This document shows positions 39,175 through 48,470 of a stretch of DNA of 64,000 nt, in pieces. Source of the stretch: CAYFPS01 sp964345075. GTDB taxonomy: Bacteria > CAIWAD01. The position numbers and the translations under genes are program-made. The stretch is from assembly GCA_964345075.1 (NCBI GenBank), contig CAYFPS010000008.1, forward strand, positions 62,001-126,000. Reading direction: 5' to 3'. The number at the start of each line of letters is the position of its first letter. Position 1 is the first letter of the stretch. Under the pieces are notes generated by a model. That model did not search any database, was not told the DNA's origin, and saw nothing but the letters and a program-made list of their open reading frames with translations.

Positions 39175-40410
39175 ATGAAGCGGCGTGTCGTGATTACCGG
39201 AGCTGGAGTCCTAAGTCCGATCGGTCTTGGCCTCGAGGCCTACTGGCAGGGTCTGAGCTCGGGACAGTCCGGTGCGGCTGCAATTACACGTTTCGATGCC
39301 AGTCAGTACAGCACCACCTTTGCCTGCGAGCTGAAGGATTTCGATCCCCAGCAGTGGCTAAGTCGGCCGGACATTCGGCGCATGGATCCTTTCTGTCAAT
39401 TCGGCATGGTCGCGGCCATGATGGCCATCGAGCAGAGCGGAATTGATCTGGAAAAAGTGAACCTGGACCGTTTCGGCGTAATCACGGCTTCGGGTATCGG
39501 CGGTCTGAGCAGCATCGAGGAAGCACACGGGCGTCTGGTCGAGAAGGGTCCCGGACGGATCCCGCCCATGTTCATCCCGATGATGATCTCGGACATTCTG
39601 CCGGGCCAGATTGCCATGCGCTTCGGCCTGAAGGGCCCGAACTACGGCACGGTTTCAGCCTGCGCCAGCAGCAGCCACGCCATTGGCTGCGCGGCCATGG
39701 CCATTCGCAGTGGTCAGGCGGACCGAGTACTGACCGGTGGCAGCGAGGCAAGTATCACGCCGCTGGGCATTGGAGGTTTCAACGCCCTGCAGGCGCTTTC
39801 CACGCGCAATGACGCTCCGGAAAAGGCCAGTCGTCCCTTTGACAAGGATCGCGATGGTTTTGTGATGGGCGAAGGCGCGGCCATGTTCCTGATCGAGTCG
39901 CTGGAAGCGGCTGAAGAGCGTGGTGCCACGATTCTTGCCGAGATCAGCGGCTGCGGCTTTACTGCTGATGCGCATCACCTGACAGCCCCGGCCCCCGAGG
40001 GCGAGGGTGCCCAGCGTGCCATGCGTGCGGCCCTGGCTGATGCGGGCCTTAAGCCTGCTGATATCGATCATGTCAATACGCACGGAACCTCAACTCCGGC
40101 AGGCGATCTGCCGGAAATTCAGGCCATTCACCGCGTTTTTGGCGATCATGTGCCGGCCATCAACAGCACCAAGTCCATGACCGGTCACCTGTTGGGTGCT
40201 GCCGGTGCTGTAGAAAGCCTGGCGGTTGTACTGGCCATCAAGAACCAGTTCGTCCCTCCCACGATCAACCTCGAGAACCCCGATCCGGCGCTTGAACTGC
40301 CGATTGTGGGTCCCGAGGGGCGCAAGGGTGCGATTCGCCACGCGATTTCAAACACATTTGGTTTTGGCGGACACAACGCCAGCCTGTTGATATCAGAATT
40401 CATGGCATGA
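39175..40410 (+). CDS. fabF: Beta-ketoacyl-ACP synthase II
   Basis: 411 residues, the elongating condensing enzyme. Cys163 lies in the nucleophile elbow VSACASSSHAIG, and the two catalytic His are in NTHGTSTPAGD and STKSMTGHLLGAAG. The end ISNTFGFGGHNASLL is canonical. It overlaps rnc (ATGA at 40407). Confidence 0.96.
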   Translation: MKRRVVITGAGVLSPIGLGLEAYWQGLSSGQSGAAAITRFDASQYSTTFACELKDFDPQQWLSRPDIRRMDPFCQFGMVAAMMAIEQSGIDLEKVNLDRFGVITASGIGGLSSIEEAHGRLVEKGPGRIPPMFIPMMISDILPGQIAMRFGLKGPNYGTVSACASSSHAIGCAAMAIRSGQADRVLTGGSEASITPLGIGGFNALQALSTRNDAPEKASRPFDKDRDGFVMGEGAAMFLIESLEAAEERGATILAEISGCGFTADAHHLTAPAPEGEGAQRAMRAALADAGLKPADIDHVNTHGTSTPAGDLPEIQAIHRVFGDHVPAINSTKSMTGHLLGAAGAVESLAVVLAIKNQFVPPTINLENPDPALELPIVGPEGRKGAIRHAISNTFGFGGHNASLLISEFMA

Positions 40411-41150
40411 GTTTATGGCAGCGCATCTTTCCCCAGGCACCGCGTGATACAGGCACGGGTCTGGAGGAGAGAATTGCTTACCGGTTTCAGCAGCCCGAAC
40501 TGCTCGAGCAGGCCCTGACCCACCGTTCCCGTGTTGGACAGGTAGAAGGTGCTGGCCGGCTTGATTCCAACGAGCGTCTCGAATTTCTCGGTGACGCCGT
40601 GCTCGATTTGTGCATCAGCCGCTGGTTGTATCACAACTTTCCGGGCAAGAAGGAAGGCGAGCTGACCAAGTACAAGTCGATCATTGTTTCCGGCCGCTTT
40701 CTGGTTCAGGTCGCGCTGGATCTGGGGCTGGGCGATTACCTGAAGCTTTCCGAATCCGAGGACCGCAGCGGTGGCAGGCGCAGAGCCAGCATTCTTGAGG
40801 ATGCCTTTGAAGCCCTGATCGGTGCGCTTTATCTGGACGGTGGCATCAAGGTCGCCGAGGCCTTTGTGGACCGCTTCATTCTGCAGGACCTTGGCCTGCA
40901 GCAGGCCAGCCGCGATAACCGGAATTACAAAAGCCTTCTGCTGGAGCTTTCCCAGGGCAAGGGTCTGGGAAATCCCACCTATCAGGTGGTGGAGGAGCTT
41001 GGTCCCGATCACAGCAAGTTCTTTGTGGTTGAAGTGCTGGTCGGCGGGCAAAGCCGCGGACGCGGTACCGGCAGCAGCAAGAAAAAGGCCGAGCAGGCCG
41101 CGGCCCGTGAGGGTCTGGCCAACATGAAGGATTCGGCGGCCAAAGCATGA
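40407..41150 (+). CDS. rnc: Ribonuclease III
   Basis: 247 residues. The RNase III signature NERLEFLGDAVLDL and the second metal-site Glu/Asp in EDAFEALIGALYLD are intact, and a double-stranded-RNA-binding domain forms the end (NYKSLLLELSQGKGLGNPTY, SSKKKAEQAAAREGL). It processes rRNA precursors and structured mRNAs. The fab-rnc order is common in bacteria. It overlaps the next gene by four bases. Confidence 0.95.
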   Translation: MSLWQRIFPQAPRDTGTGLEERIAYRFQQPELLEQALTHRSRVGQVEGAGRLDSNERLEFLGDAVLDLCISRWLYHNFPGKKEGELTKYKSIIVSGRFLVQVALDLGLGDYLKLSESEDRSGGRRRASILEDAFEALIGALYLDGGIKVAEAFVDRFILQDLGLQQASRDNRNYKSLLLELSQGKGLGNPTYQVVEELGPDHSKFFVVEVLVGGQSRGRGTGSSKKKAEQAAAREGLANMKDSAAKA

Positions 41151-41788
41151 GTGACCCACAACCCGGTCCAGATCCCGCGCTTGATCAGTATGAGGTTCCT
41201 CTGGAGCCTGTGGAATTCGAGGAGCGAATCCAGCGCTCCCGCTTTCTTGCACAGGTCTTTCCCGTTGGCAGTCGTGACGAGGCCATGGCCAAGCTGGAAG
41301 AGTTGAAAGCGCTGTCACACAAGGCCAATCACCATTGCCCCGCCTTGAAGCTTGGTCATCCGCTGGATGGGCCCGAAACCTGGTCCAGCGATGACGGCGA
41401 ACCCTCCGGCAGCGCTGGCATGCCCATTCTGCGTGCAATTGACGGTAGTGGCTTAAGCGATCTGCTTGTGGTTGTAACACGCTGGTTTGGTGGCGTCAAG
41501 CTGGGTACGGGCGGGCTGGTTCGCGCCTATGGCGGTGTGGCCAAAGCAGCCCTGGATGCGGCGGCCCGGAGAACGATCATTCGCCGTGATACACTGGAGC
41601 TTCGTTTCGATTATCCCCTTATGACCCGCGTGCTCAGATTGGCCAGTGAATGCGAGGCCGTCGAACAGAACCGTATCTGTGATACACACGTGAGCCTCTC
41701 GCTGGCCGTGGCTCGCAGTCGTGTATCACGACTGGAAGAGCAATTGACGGAACTGATGCAGGGTCAGGGCGAGATCAGGCGCCTGTGA
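41147..41788 (+). CDS. YigZ/IMPACT (UPF0029) family protein
   Basis: 213 residues with the family core DDGEPSGSAGMPILRAIDGSG, then VVVTRWFGGVKLGTGGLVRAY, and a C-terminal alpha/beta domain. Relatives include E. coli YigZ and eukaryotic IMPACT; the biochemical role in bacteria is not settled. It is coupled to rnc and to the next gene by overlaps. Three GTGATACA octamers and one TGTAACAC lie in its second half. Confidence 0.88.
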   Translation: MSDPQPGPDPALDQYEVPLEPVEFEERIQRSRFLAQVFPVGSRDEAMAKLEELKALSHKANHHCPALKLGHPLDGPETWSSDDGEPSGSAGMPILRAIDGSGLSDLLVVVTRWFGGVKLGTGGLVRAYGGVAKAALDAAARRTIIRRDTLELRFDYPLMTRVLRLASECEAVEQNRICDTHVSLSLAVARSRVSRLEEQLTELMQGQGEIRRL

Positions 41789-43056
41789 ACGAGCTCTGGA
41801 TTCTCGTTGCCGCACTGCTGGCATCAGCTTTCTTCAGTGGAACGGAGATCGCCTTCACTTCGCTCTCGAGCGCCCGTGTGCTCATCTGGCAGCGATCACG
41901 TCGTATGGGCTCCGATCTGACCAAGCGCTATTTCGATGAGCCTGATGCCCTCTTGATCACGCTGCTGGTGGGCACGAATGTTGCCAATATCTCCTTTACC
42001 AGTCTGGCCACCCTGCTGGCAACCAACAGGGGCCTGCCGGAATGGCTTTATGTGCCGGCGATCACGCTGCTGATTCTCTTTTTCGGTGAGACCCTGCCCA
42101 AGCTGCTTTTTCACGAGTGGACCAATCGGCTCTTTCCCGCGCTGTCCTTGCCGGCCCGTGTATCACACCTGATGCTCTGGCCGGTGGTGGCCCCCGTGGC
42201 CTTGATCTTCAAGCTGACATCGGGCGGTGGTCGCAGTGACAGCGGTCTGTTTCATTTGCGTGCTCATATCGGGGACCTGGCGCAGGACCTGGAGCTCTCC
42301 GGACAGCTCAGTCAGCAGGAAAGCCGCATGATCGATCGCGCCCTGCACCTCAGAGAGCGAAGTGTGGGCGAACTGATGACTCCGCGAACGGATGTGGCGG
42401 CACTGCCGGACACGGCCAGCACGGAGGACTTTGCCAATCTGGTGATGGAAGAAGGCTATTCCTGCATGCCCGTGTATCACGAGGACCTGGATCAGGTTCT
42501 GGGCTATGTTAACGCGCGTGACCTCTTTCAGCGACCGGATTCACTCGAGCCGATCCTGCGCCCGATTCCCCACGTTCCCGCCACCATGCCGGCCCGCGCC
42601 CTTCTGGAGCGCTTCGGCCGTGAGAAGATGAACATTGTCGTTGTCGTGGACGAGTACGGCGGCACCGCCGGCATCGTCACGCTGGAGGACCTGCTCGAGG
42701 ATCTTGTCGGCAGGATCGACGACGAGCACGACGACGTCTCCGTCGAGCGCCGGCGCGACCTCTACGCCGACCGGGACTGGCTCCCCCTTAAGGACGGCCG
42801 CTTTCTGGTGGCTGGTCGTCTGCGGCTCGAGTTGATCGAAGAAGAACTCGGCATCACCTTGCCCAGCGAAAGCGCCGAAACGCTGGGTGGCTGGATCTGC
42901 GAGTCGCTCGGCCGCATTCCTGCCGCGGGCGAAGTCATCGAGCTCAAGGCATTGCGCCTGACCGTCCGCTCGGCCACCCCACGGGAGCTGAAGCGCCTGC
43001 TGCTTGAGCGGATTCAGCCCGGCAAGGAAACAGAGCAAAAGCGTCAGGACCATTAA
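41785..43056 (+). CDS. Hemolysin-like CNNM/CorC membrane protein (DUF21-CBS-CorC_HlyC)
   Basis: 423 residues from a GTG start overlapping the previous stop. Residues 1-150 form the DUF21 membrane domain (ASAFFSGTEIAFTSLSSARV is its hallmark), followed by a CBS pair (MTPRTDVAALPD to VVDEYGGTAGIVTLEDLLED) and a C-terminal transporter-associated domain (GGWICESLGRIPAAGEVIEL). The family is tied to magnesium or other divalent cation transport. Convergent with the next gene at 9 bp distance. Confidence 0.9.
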   Translation: MNELWILVAALLASAFFSGTEIAFTSLSSARVLIWQRSRRMGSDLTKRYFDEPDALLITLLVGTNVANISFTSLATLLATNRGLPEWLYVPAITLLILFFGETLPKLLFHEWTNRLFPALSLPARVSHLMLWPVVAPVALIFKLTSGGGRSDSGLFHLRAHIGDLAQDLELSGQLSQQESRMIDRALHLRERSVGELMTPRTDVAALPDTASTEDFANLVMEEGYSCMPVYHEDLDQVLGYVNARDLFQRPDSLEPILRPIPHVPATMPARALLERFGREKMNIVVVVDEYGGTAGIVTLEDLLEDLVGRIDDEHDDVSVERRRDLYADRDWLPLKDGRFLVAGRLRLELIEEELGITLPSESAETLGGWICESLGRIPAAGEVIELKALRLTVRSATPRELKRLLLERIQPGKETEQKRQDH

Positions 43057-43064
43057 GGGCGCAT

Positions 43065-44216
43065 TCATTCCACTTCCGATGCCAGTTTGGCGTAAAGGGT
43101 CTGGCGGGAAATACCCAGCCGCTCGCAGGCCTTTGACTTGACCCCACCCTGTGATCCCAGCACTTCCAGGATGTAATGACGCTCCATGCGCTGCAGGAAG
43201 GTGCGCAGGGGCACAGAGAACTTGTCCCCGCTTTGCTTGAGGGCCTCATTGCGTGTCCAGGTCCGGCTGCGCTCGCCGCTTTCCACCAGGCTGATTCCGC
43301 CAATGGCCTCGCCCGTGTTTCCGAGCAGGATCATGGGAATTTTCAGCTGACGGTGCCTGCTGAGGCTGGGACCGAGGGCCGCGCGGGGCATCTCGCCGGC
43401 ATGGATCACCAAAAGGGATACGCTTTCGGAGTTAAGTCCAGTAAAGGAGCGATCACCCGGAATCACTTCCACCACATGGCTGTCGCTGCCGCCCAAAAGG
43501 CTCCTCAAGTAGGGCCGCAAATGATTCCACAGCGCATCAGGAATACGCAGGTCGGCTGCCTGCCCCAGAACCAGGGCTTCCAGTAACTGGCTCCAGACTC
43601 CTGCCGACATGCGGCCCAATGCGGCCTGCAGGTCTGCCGCCAGGTGCTGGATATCGCTATCAAGCTGCTCCGGGTGAAAACAGACGCCCCTTCGCCTGGC
43701 ATTGCGGGCGCTGTCCGTTCCCAGCATGGCCAGATCCCGCCCAAGTTTGATCGACTGGGCCTTGCGGTAATACCAGAGTGCCCTGAAAAAGCGCCAGTCT
43801 TCGGCATCTTCCCGGCGCCAGAGCAGTTCCTGTTCCAGACAGCGCAACAGACGCGTGCTCTCCGCGGGAAGGCTGCGCTGCTGGGCATGACGAAGTTCTG
43901 CCTCGCGAAAAAGTTCGTAGCTGAGCTGGGGCAACTCGTCCGTTGGTTTCATGCTTGGCAGCCGTTCAAGCTGCATGGCCTCCTGCGCGATCAGTCGCGA
44001 CAGCCGGGGCCAGATGGCGGGCAGCCAGCTTCGGTAGCGCGTCTGCAGAAAAAGAGCCAGTTCCCGCTGATAGCCGGGGTGGCGCTGCATCATGCCGCAG
44101 GTGTAGAGGAGCTCAAAGAGAGGTGGCAGGTTTCGAGCGTGTCCGGTGATAGCCTGCAGCCTTTTGTCGACTGCCTGACTTGCTTCCGCACGGGGGGAGC
44201 CGAGTACGGATTGCAT
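43065..44216 (-). CDS. Fis-type DNA-binding protein with an unknown N-terminal region
   Basis: The start ATG 44216 is preceded by AAAGGAGACACC, giving 383 residues. The last 50 residues (LRTFLQRMERHYILEVLGSQ, then ACERLGISRQTLYAKLA) are a Fis-type helix-turn-helix as found at the end of sigma-54 activators. No Walker A, Walker B or GAFTGA motif is present, so it cannot act as a normal sigma-54 activator. The N-terminal 220 residues are helical, and residues about 250-330 could be a degenerate AAA+ or receiver-like fold. It may be a relic or a repressor; function unknown. Confidence 0.65.
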   Translation of the reverse strand: MQSVLGSPRAEASQAVDKRLQAITGHARNLPPLFELLYTCGMMQRHPGYQRELALFLQTRYRSWLPAIWPRLSRLIAQEAMQLERLPSMKPTDELPQLSYELFREAELRHAQQRSLPAESTRLLRCLEQELLWRREDAEDWRFFRALWYYRKAQSIKLGRDLAMLGTDSARNARRRGVCFHPEQLDSDIQHLAADLQAALGRMSAGVWSQLLEALVLGQAADLRIPDALWNHLRPYLRSLLGGSDSHVVEVIPGDRSFTGLNSESVSLLVIHAGEMPRAALGPSLSRHRQLKIPMILLGNTGEAIGGISLVESGERSRTWTRNEALKQSGDKFSVPLRTFLQRMERHYILEVLGSQGGVKSKACERLGISRQTLYAKLASEVE

Positions 44217-44385
44217 GGTGTCTCCTTTGCAAGGACCATGCAGGAAAGCATCACGGGGATCAAGGTAACAGGCTTGCCTCCGGTGATCAAGGGCCGGTGC
44301 TTTCTTTTTTCCGAATTGCGCTGCCCACGTCAGGCAAATCGGACACTCTGCGAAAAGCTCTGATGGGCAAGGCAAAAAAGCTGTC

Positions 44386-45117
44386 ATGGATTTGATTCTG
44401 AAGCCGGATTTTGGCTTAATAAAGGGTTTGAAATTTCCGGGAAGACGAATGCGGTTCAAGATTGTCGCGGCCCTCCTGATCCTGCTGATGCTCAGTCATT
44501 ACGGCTGGCTGCTCAGGCAGGCCAATCAGGAGCGACAGCTACGCAATCAGGTGCTGGAACTTCAGCAGGATCTGCTCTCGCTTAAACAACTTGAGCGGGA
44601 ACTGGCTGCCCTGCGAGGCCTGAACAGCAAACTGCGTGAAGGCTTCGGACTGGGCGATGCGGACAGCAGCACGCAGGCCCGGGCTGGCGCTGCCCTTAGC
44701 TGGGACGCAGGCTCGCGCTGGTTCAGCCCGCCGGTAAAGGGTCGACTTAGCCGCGGTTTTCAGGCCGGCGGCTGGCCTGGCGGATTAAGTCATCCCGGAC
44801 TTGACATTGCCTGCGAGGCGGGTGAGCCCGTGCAGGCCGCGGCTGGCGGCACTGTTTTGTTCAGTGGCCGCACAGAGCGTTATGGCGAGCTGGTGCTGAT
44901 TCAGCATCAGGATGGACTGGTCAGTGGCTACGGGCATCTGGCCAGGGCTTTGCCCAGGCCTGGCGAGCGCCTTGCGCGCGGGGCACTTGTCGGCAGGGTC
45001 GCAAAGGGACCGGAAGGTCAAGGCAGTCATTTGCATTTCAGCGTGCAGCGTGAGGGTCGACCGATCGACCCGGTCTTTGTACTGGAAATGGACAAGCAGG
45101 AAAGGCCAACAGGATGA
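44386..45117 (+). CDS. M23 family (LytM-type) peptidoglycan endopeptidase
   Basis: 243 residues. A transmembrane helix lies near residues 25-40 (VAALLILLMLSHYGWLL), then a coiled coil (residues about 45-85, QLRNQVLELQQDLLSLKQLE), then the LytM domain with zinc ligands in SHPGLDIAC (His136, Asp140) and HLHFSV. ATG 44449 (MRFKIV) is an alternative start that would begin just before the membrane helix. It overlaps the bactofilin gene, a pairing widely seen where bactofilins position cell-wall hydrolases. Confidence 0.9.
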   Translation: MDLILKPDFGLIKGLKFPGRRMRFKIVAALLILLMLSHYGWLLRQANQERQLRNQVLELQQDLLSLKQLERELAALRGLNSKLREGFGLGDADSSTQARAGAALSWDAGSRWFSPPVKGRLSRGFQAGGWPGGLSHPGLDIACEAGEPVQAAAGGTVLFSGRTERYGELVLIQHQDGLVSGYGHLARALPRPGERLARGALVGRVAKGPEGQGSHLHFSVQREGRPIDPVFVLEMDKQERPTG

Positions 45118-45563
45118 ACCAGACTACGGGCGCTTCGCAGACCGTTCTTTCCAAGGGTGCCGTCTTTGAGGGTACCATCACAAGCCAGGACTCGATTCGC
45201 ATCGATGGCAAGGTCACGGGCGAGATCCGCTCCGAAGCCACAATTGAAGTGGGCAGCTCGGGCGAGATCAATGGCAACCTGACCGCCAAGAATGTGATCA
45301 CGGCCGGCCGCGTCAAGGGCGGAATCAAGGCCGAGGAGAAGGTGGAGCTGAAGGGCACGAGCAAGCTGGACGGCGACCTCGTCACCGTGCGCCTGGTCAT
45401 TGAAGACGGCGCGCAGTTCGAGGGCATGTGCTCCATGGGCAGCAAGAAGGCCGCAGCAGCCGCAACGGCGGCCCCGCAGCCTGCCGCAGCCAAGCCTGAA
45501 TCCGACGAGCCCGTCAAAGAAGAGACGGCGGCCAGTGGTCTCTTCGGGCGCAAGAACGGCTGA
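45114..45563 (+). CDS. Bactofilin (cytoskeletal polymer-forming protein)
   Basis: 149 residues. The central region repeats short beta turns (SIRIDGKVTGEIRSEATIEV, then SSGEINGNLTAKNVITAGRV), the right-handed beta-helix of bactofilins, which polymerise without nucleotides. The last 40 residues are a low-complexity Ala/Pro/Glu tail. It is coupled to the M23 peptidase before it and lies 2 bp before the ATP synthase accessory genes. Confidence 0.92.
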   Translation: MNQTTGASQTVLSKGAVFEGTITSQDSIRIDGKVTGEIRSEATIEVGSSGEINGNLTAKNVITAGRVKGGIKAEEKVELKGTSKLDGDLVTVRLVIEDGAQFEGMCSMGSKKAAAAATAAPQPAAAKPESDEPVKEETAASGLFGRKNG

Positions 45564-45565
45564 AT

Positions 45566-45784
45566 GTGAAAGACGAGGATCCAGGTTGGCGGCGTGCCGG
45601 CGAACTTACCGACTTCGGAATTCGCTTTGCCCTCGTCATCCTGTTATCCGTTCTGGGTGGATACAAGTTGGATCAGCGGCTGGATAGCCTGCCCTGGTTC
45701 ACGCTGGTCGGAACGCTGGCAGGCTTTGTCATTGCGTTTTACTGGCTGATGATGAAACTGAAGGATCAGGACAGGAATTCGTGA
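45566..45784 (+). CDS. AtpZ/AtpI-like F0 accessory membrane protein
   Basis: 72 residues from GTG 45566. Two transmembrane helices (FGIRFALVILLSVLGGYKLD and LVGTLAGFVIAFYWLM) match the AtpZ/AtpI-type small protein encoded before atpB in many FCB genomes, thought to assist F0 assembly or ion supply. It overlaps the next gene. Confidence 0.8.
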   Translation: MKDEDPGWRRAGELTDFGIRFALVILLSVLGGYKLDQRLDSLPWFTLVGTLAGFVIAFYWLMMKLKDQDRNS

Positions 45785-46116
45785 ATCCACTTGCCAGCGG
45801 CATTTCACTGGGCGCACTGCTTTCCATCCTTTCCTTTGTCGTTCTCTGGCGTTCACTGGACAAGGGCCTGAACCGCGTTTTCGGCTGGTTCGTGGTGGCC
45901 TTTCTGGGAAAGCTGATCACGGTGGTCACGGCCATCGTGCTGGTTCACAAGTTCAGCGCTGGTGCCGCAACCCGGCCCTTTGCCCTGAGCCTGACATTGA
46001 CGGTGCTCGTGCTGCTCTTTCTTCAGCTGGCATTGTCCGTGCGCAAATTGAAGTCACTGGAAGCGGAAGGCAGGCTGGATCCTGATTCCGCGTCGATTCA
46101 AAACAAGGAAGCATGA
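45781..46116 (+). CDS. AtpI-like second accessory membrane protein
   Basis: 111 residues from GTG 45781 with three to four hydrophobic helices (LGALLSILSFVVLWRSLDKG, VFGWFVVAFLGKLITVVTAI, LSLTLTVLVLLFLQLAL). Position between AtpZ and atpB fits an ATP synthase protein I-like subunit. Sequence alone gives no stronger assignment. Confidence 0.65.
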   Translation: MNPLASGISLGALLSILSFVVLWRSLDKGLNRVFGWFVVAFLGKLITVVTAIVLVHKFSAGAATRPFALSLTLTVLVLLFLQLALSVRKLKSLEAEGRLDPDSASIQNKEA

Positions 46117-47096
46117 AAACCATGCGCAGACTGGGACTCTTTCTGCTGGGGCTGTTTGTTGCCGGATCCTTGATGGCTGCAAGCGGCGGGCACGGACACG
46201 ATGCTCATGCAGAAGCAGCCGCACATGGCGGCGAAATGGGCGTGGGTGAGGTTGTCAAGGGTGTGATGGAACACCATCTGGTGGATTCCGGTCATCTGGA
46301 GCTTCCCCTTCTGGATATCCATCTGGATCAGGCGCTGATTCCCCTGCCCTTCCTGGACGGCTTCTACCAGTCCACCTCCGACGGCAATCCGCTGATCAAC
46401 TGGATGGTCAAGGACGAAGAGGGCCGCGCCTGGTTCATGTTCTCCAAGCACATGGTCTTCATGAGCCTGGCCTTCGTGCTGGTGCTGCTGATGATGCTGG
46501 TCGCCCGCCGCACCGCCGGCACGGCTTCGCCCAAGGGCATCGGCAACCTGGTGGAGTTCTTCATCATCTTCCTGCGGGACGAGGTGATCCTGCCCAATAC
46601 GGGTGAAGAAGGCCGTCGTTTTCTGCCCTTCTTCCTGACCGTTTTCTTCTTCATTCTCTTCATGAACCTGCTGGGCATGGTGCCCTGGGGCGCCAGCGCC
46701 ACCGGCAACCTCTCCGTCACCGCCGGGCTGGCCCTTTGCGCCTTCGGCCTGATGCAGTGGGCGGGCATTCGCGAGCACGGCTTCTTCGGTCACCTCAAGG
46801 GCCTGATGCCCCACGGCGTGCCCCTTGCCGTGGCGCCCATCCTGGTGCCCATCGAGTTCCTGGGCATGTTCACCAAGCCCTTCGCCCTGTGTGTACGACT
46901 CTTCGCCAACATGATGGCCGGTCACGCCGTGATCGCCGCCTTCATGGGGCTGATCATCGTGCCGGCCCTGGCGCTGGCCAACATTCCCGTGATGGTGGCC
47001 ATCAGCATTCTGGAGCTCTTCGTGGCCTTCCTGCAGGCCTACATCTTCACCATGCTGACCGCCATTTTCACCGGCGCATTCATTCATCAACACTAA
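46113..47096 (+). CDS. atpB: ATP synthase F0 subunit a
   Basis: 327 residues. It forms the ion half-channels next to the c-ring. The essential Arg262 lies in KPFALCVRLFANMMAGH. The N terminus carries an apparent signal sequence (MRRLGLFLLGLFVAGSLMAA) and a His-rich extension (GGHGHDAHAEAAAHGG), typical of Bacteroidetes-type long subunit a. It overlaps the preceding gene (ATGA). Confidence 0.96.
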   Translation: MKTMRRLGLFLLGLFVAGSLMAASGGHGHDAHAEAAAHGGEMGVGEVVKGVMEHHLVDSGHLELPLLDIHLDQALIPLPFLDGFYQSTSDGNPLINWMVKDEEGRAWFMFSKHMVFMSLAFVLVLLMMLVARRTAGTASPKGIGNLVEFFIIFLRDEVILPNTGEEGRRFLPFFLTVFFFILFMNLLGMVPWGASATGNLSVTAGLALCAFGLMQWAGIREHGFFGHLKGLMPHGVPLAVAPILVPIEFLGMFTKPFALCVRLFANMMAGHAVIAAFMGLIIVPALALANIPVMVAISILELFVAFLQAYIFTMLTAIFTGAFIHQH

Positions 47097-47127
47097 ACAA
47101 ACCAACTTTTCAACAAGGGAGAGACAC

Positions 47128-47349
47128 ATGGAAAACATCGGACTTATCGGCGCCGGCATCGGAGCGGGACTGGTTTCCCTGGGTGCGGGACTTGGCATCG
47201 GCCGTATCGGTGGCAGCGCCATGGAAGCCATCGCTCGTCAGCCGGAAGCCGCCGCCAAGATTCAGACGGCCATGATCATCTCGGCCGCCCTGATCGAAGG
47301 CGTGACGCTGTTCGGTACGGTGGTCTGCCTGCTTGGCATGCTGAAGTAA
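47128..47349 (+). CDS. atpE: ATP synthase F0 subunit c
   Basis: 73 residues forming two membrane helices joined by the conserved loop ARQPE. The ion-binding carboxylate is Glu57 in SAALIEGVTLFG. The residues typical of sodium-binding rings (a Gln in helix 1 and ES/ET in helix 2) are absent, so proton coupling is likely. GGGAGAGACAC precedes the ATG. Confidence 0.96.
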   Translation: MENIGLIGAGIGAGLVSLGAGLGIGRIGGSAMEAIARQPEAAAKIQTAMIISAALIEGVTLFGTVVCLLGMLK

Positions 47350-47385
47350 GGCGACACCTGAACCCAACCCCAAGGACAAGGGATT

Positions 47386-47883
47386 ATGGACCATATTTTT
47401 TCCGTTGATCCCGGTTCCGTCTTCTGGACCATCATCAGCTTCCTGCTGCTGCTGGGGATCCTCTCGAAGGTGGCGTGGAAGCCCATTCTCGGCGCGCTGG
47501 AAGCACGCGAGCAGGGCATCAGGCACGACATCGAGTCGGCCCGGGCGGACCGCGAGGCGGCTGACAAGGCGAAGCTGGAGTACGAGCAGAGCCTGGCGGA
47601 AGCCCGTCAGCAGGCGCAGAATCTTCTGGCCGAAAGCCGGGAGAAGGCGCGCAAGTACGAGGCTGAGCAGGTCGAGCTGGCCAAGGCCGAAGCGCAGAAG
47701 GAAAAGGAAAAGGCCGCACGTGAAATCGAACTGCAGAGCCAGCAGGCCATGCAGGGGCTTCGCGGCGAGCTGGTGGATCTTAGCCTGGCCGCGGCCGAGC
47801 AGCTGATTCGCACCTCCCTGAAACGCGAAGATCATGAGGCCATCATTCAGGAAAGCCTGAAGCAGGCAGGCGGAGCAGCATGA
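47386..47883 (+). CDS. atpF: ATP synthase F0 subunit b
   Basis: 165 residues: one N-terminal membrane helix (FWTIISFLLLLGILSKVAW) and a long charged helix (ADREAADKAKLEYEQSLAEA onward) forming the peripheral stalk. It overlaps atpH by four bases. Confidence 0.95.
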   Translation: MDHIFSVDPGSVFWTIISFLLLLGILSKVAWKPILGALEAREQGIRHDIESARADREAADKAKLEYEQSLAEARQQAQNLLAESREKARKYEAEQVELAKAEAQKEKEKAAREIELQSQQAMQGLRGELVDLSLAAAEQLIRTSLKREDHEAIIQESLKQAGGAA

Positions 47884-48410
47884 GCCGCGACGCCGTGAGC
47901 CGCAGCTACGCGGCGGCACTGTTTCAGGCTTCGAGCGAGGCTGGTGAACGGGACAGGCTGCGCGAGGAGCTTGTTCAGGTAGAGGTGGCACTGAAGGGAG
48001 AACTTCAGGCTTTTCTGCTTTCGCCGAAGGTGGCCATGGCCGCCCGTCTGGCCGTACTGGATGAGGTCTTTGCCGAAGGCAGCGAGCTGCTGAAGTCCTT
48101 CCTTCGCCTTGTGGTGAAGAAGGGGCGGGCCGCTCACCTTCCCGGCATGCTTGAGGAGCTGAAGGAACTGGATCGCAAGGCTTCAGGGCGAGCTGTCGCC
48201 CACGTGGTGACCGCCACCGAAGTTTCAGGCGAGACTGCCGACAGCATTCGCAAGCGCATGGCCGAGCTGCTGAAGCTGGAACTGGAAGTCGAAGCGAAGC
48301 AGGATCCCGAGATCCTGGGTGGCTTCGTGGCGCGTGTGGGCGACCACATGCTGGATGCCAGTCTCAAGACGAGGCTGGAGGCGCTCCGCAGGCAGCTTAA
48401 GGCAAGCTGA
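47880..48410 (+). CDS. atpH: ATP synthase F1 subunit delta
   Basis: 176 residues. The N-terminal helical domain starts SRDAVSRSYAAALFQASSEA, and the C-terminal motif DPEILGGFVARVGDHMLDAS LKTRLEALR is the standard OSCP/delta end. It links stalk to F1. Order b-delta-alpha is normal. Confidence 0.94.
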   Translation: MSRDAVSRSYAAALFQASSEAGERDRLREELVQVEVALKGELQAFLLSPKVAMAARLAVLDEVFAEGSELLKSFLRLVVKKGRAAHLPGMLEELKELDRKASGRAVAHVVTATEVSGETADSIRKRMAELLKLELEVEAKQDPEILGGFVARVGDHMLDASLKTRLEALRRQLKAS

Positions 48411-48470
48411 GCGGCGCAGGTTTCATCGCCCTTTTCGGCGATGATCCAATTGAGATCACAAGGAGTCTCG

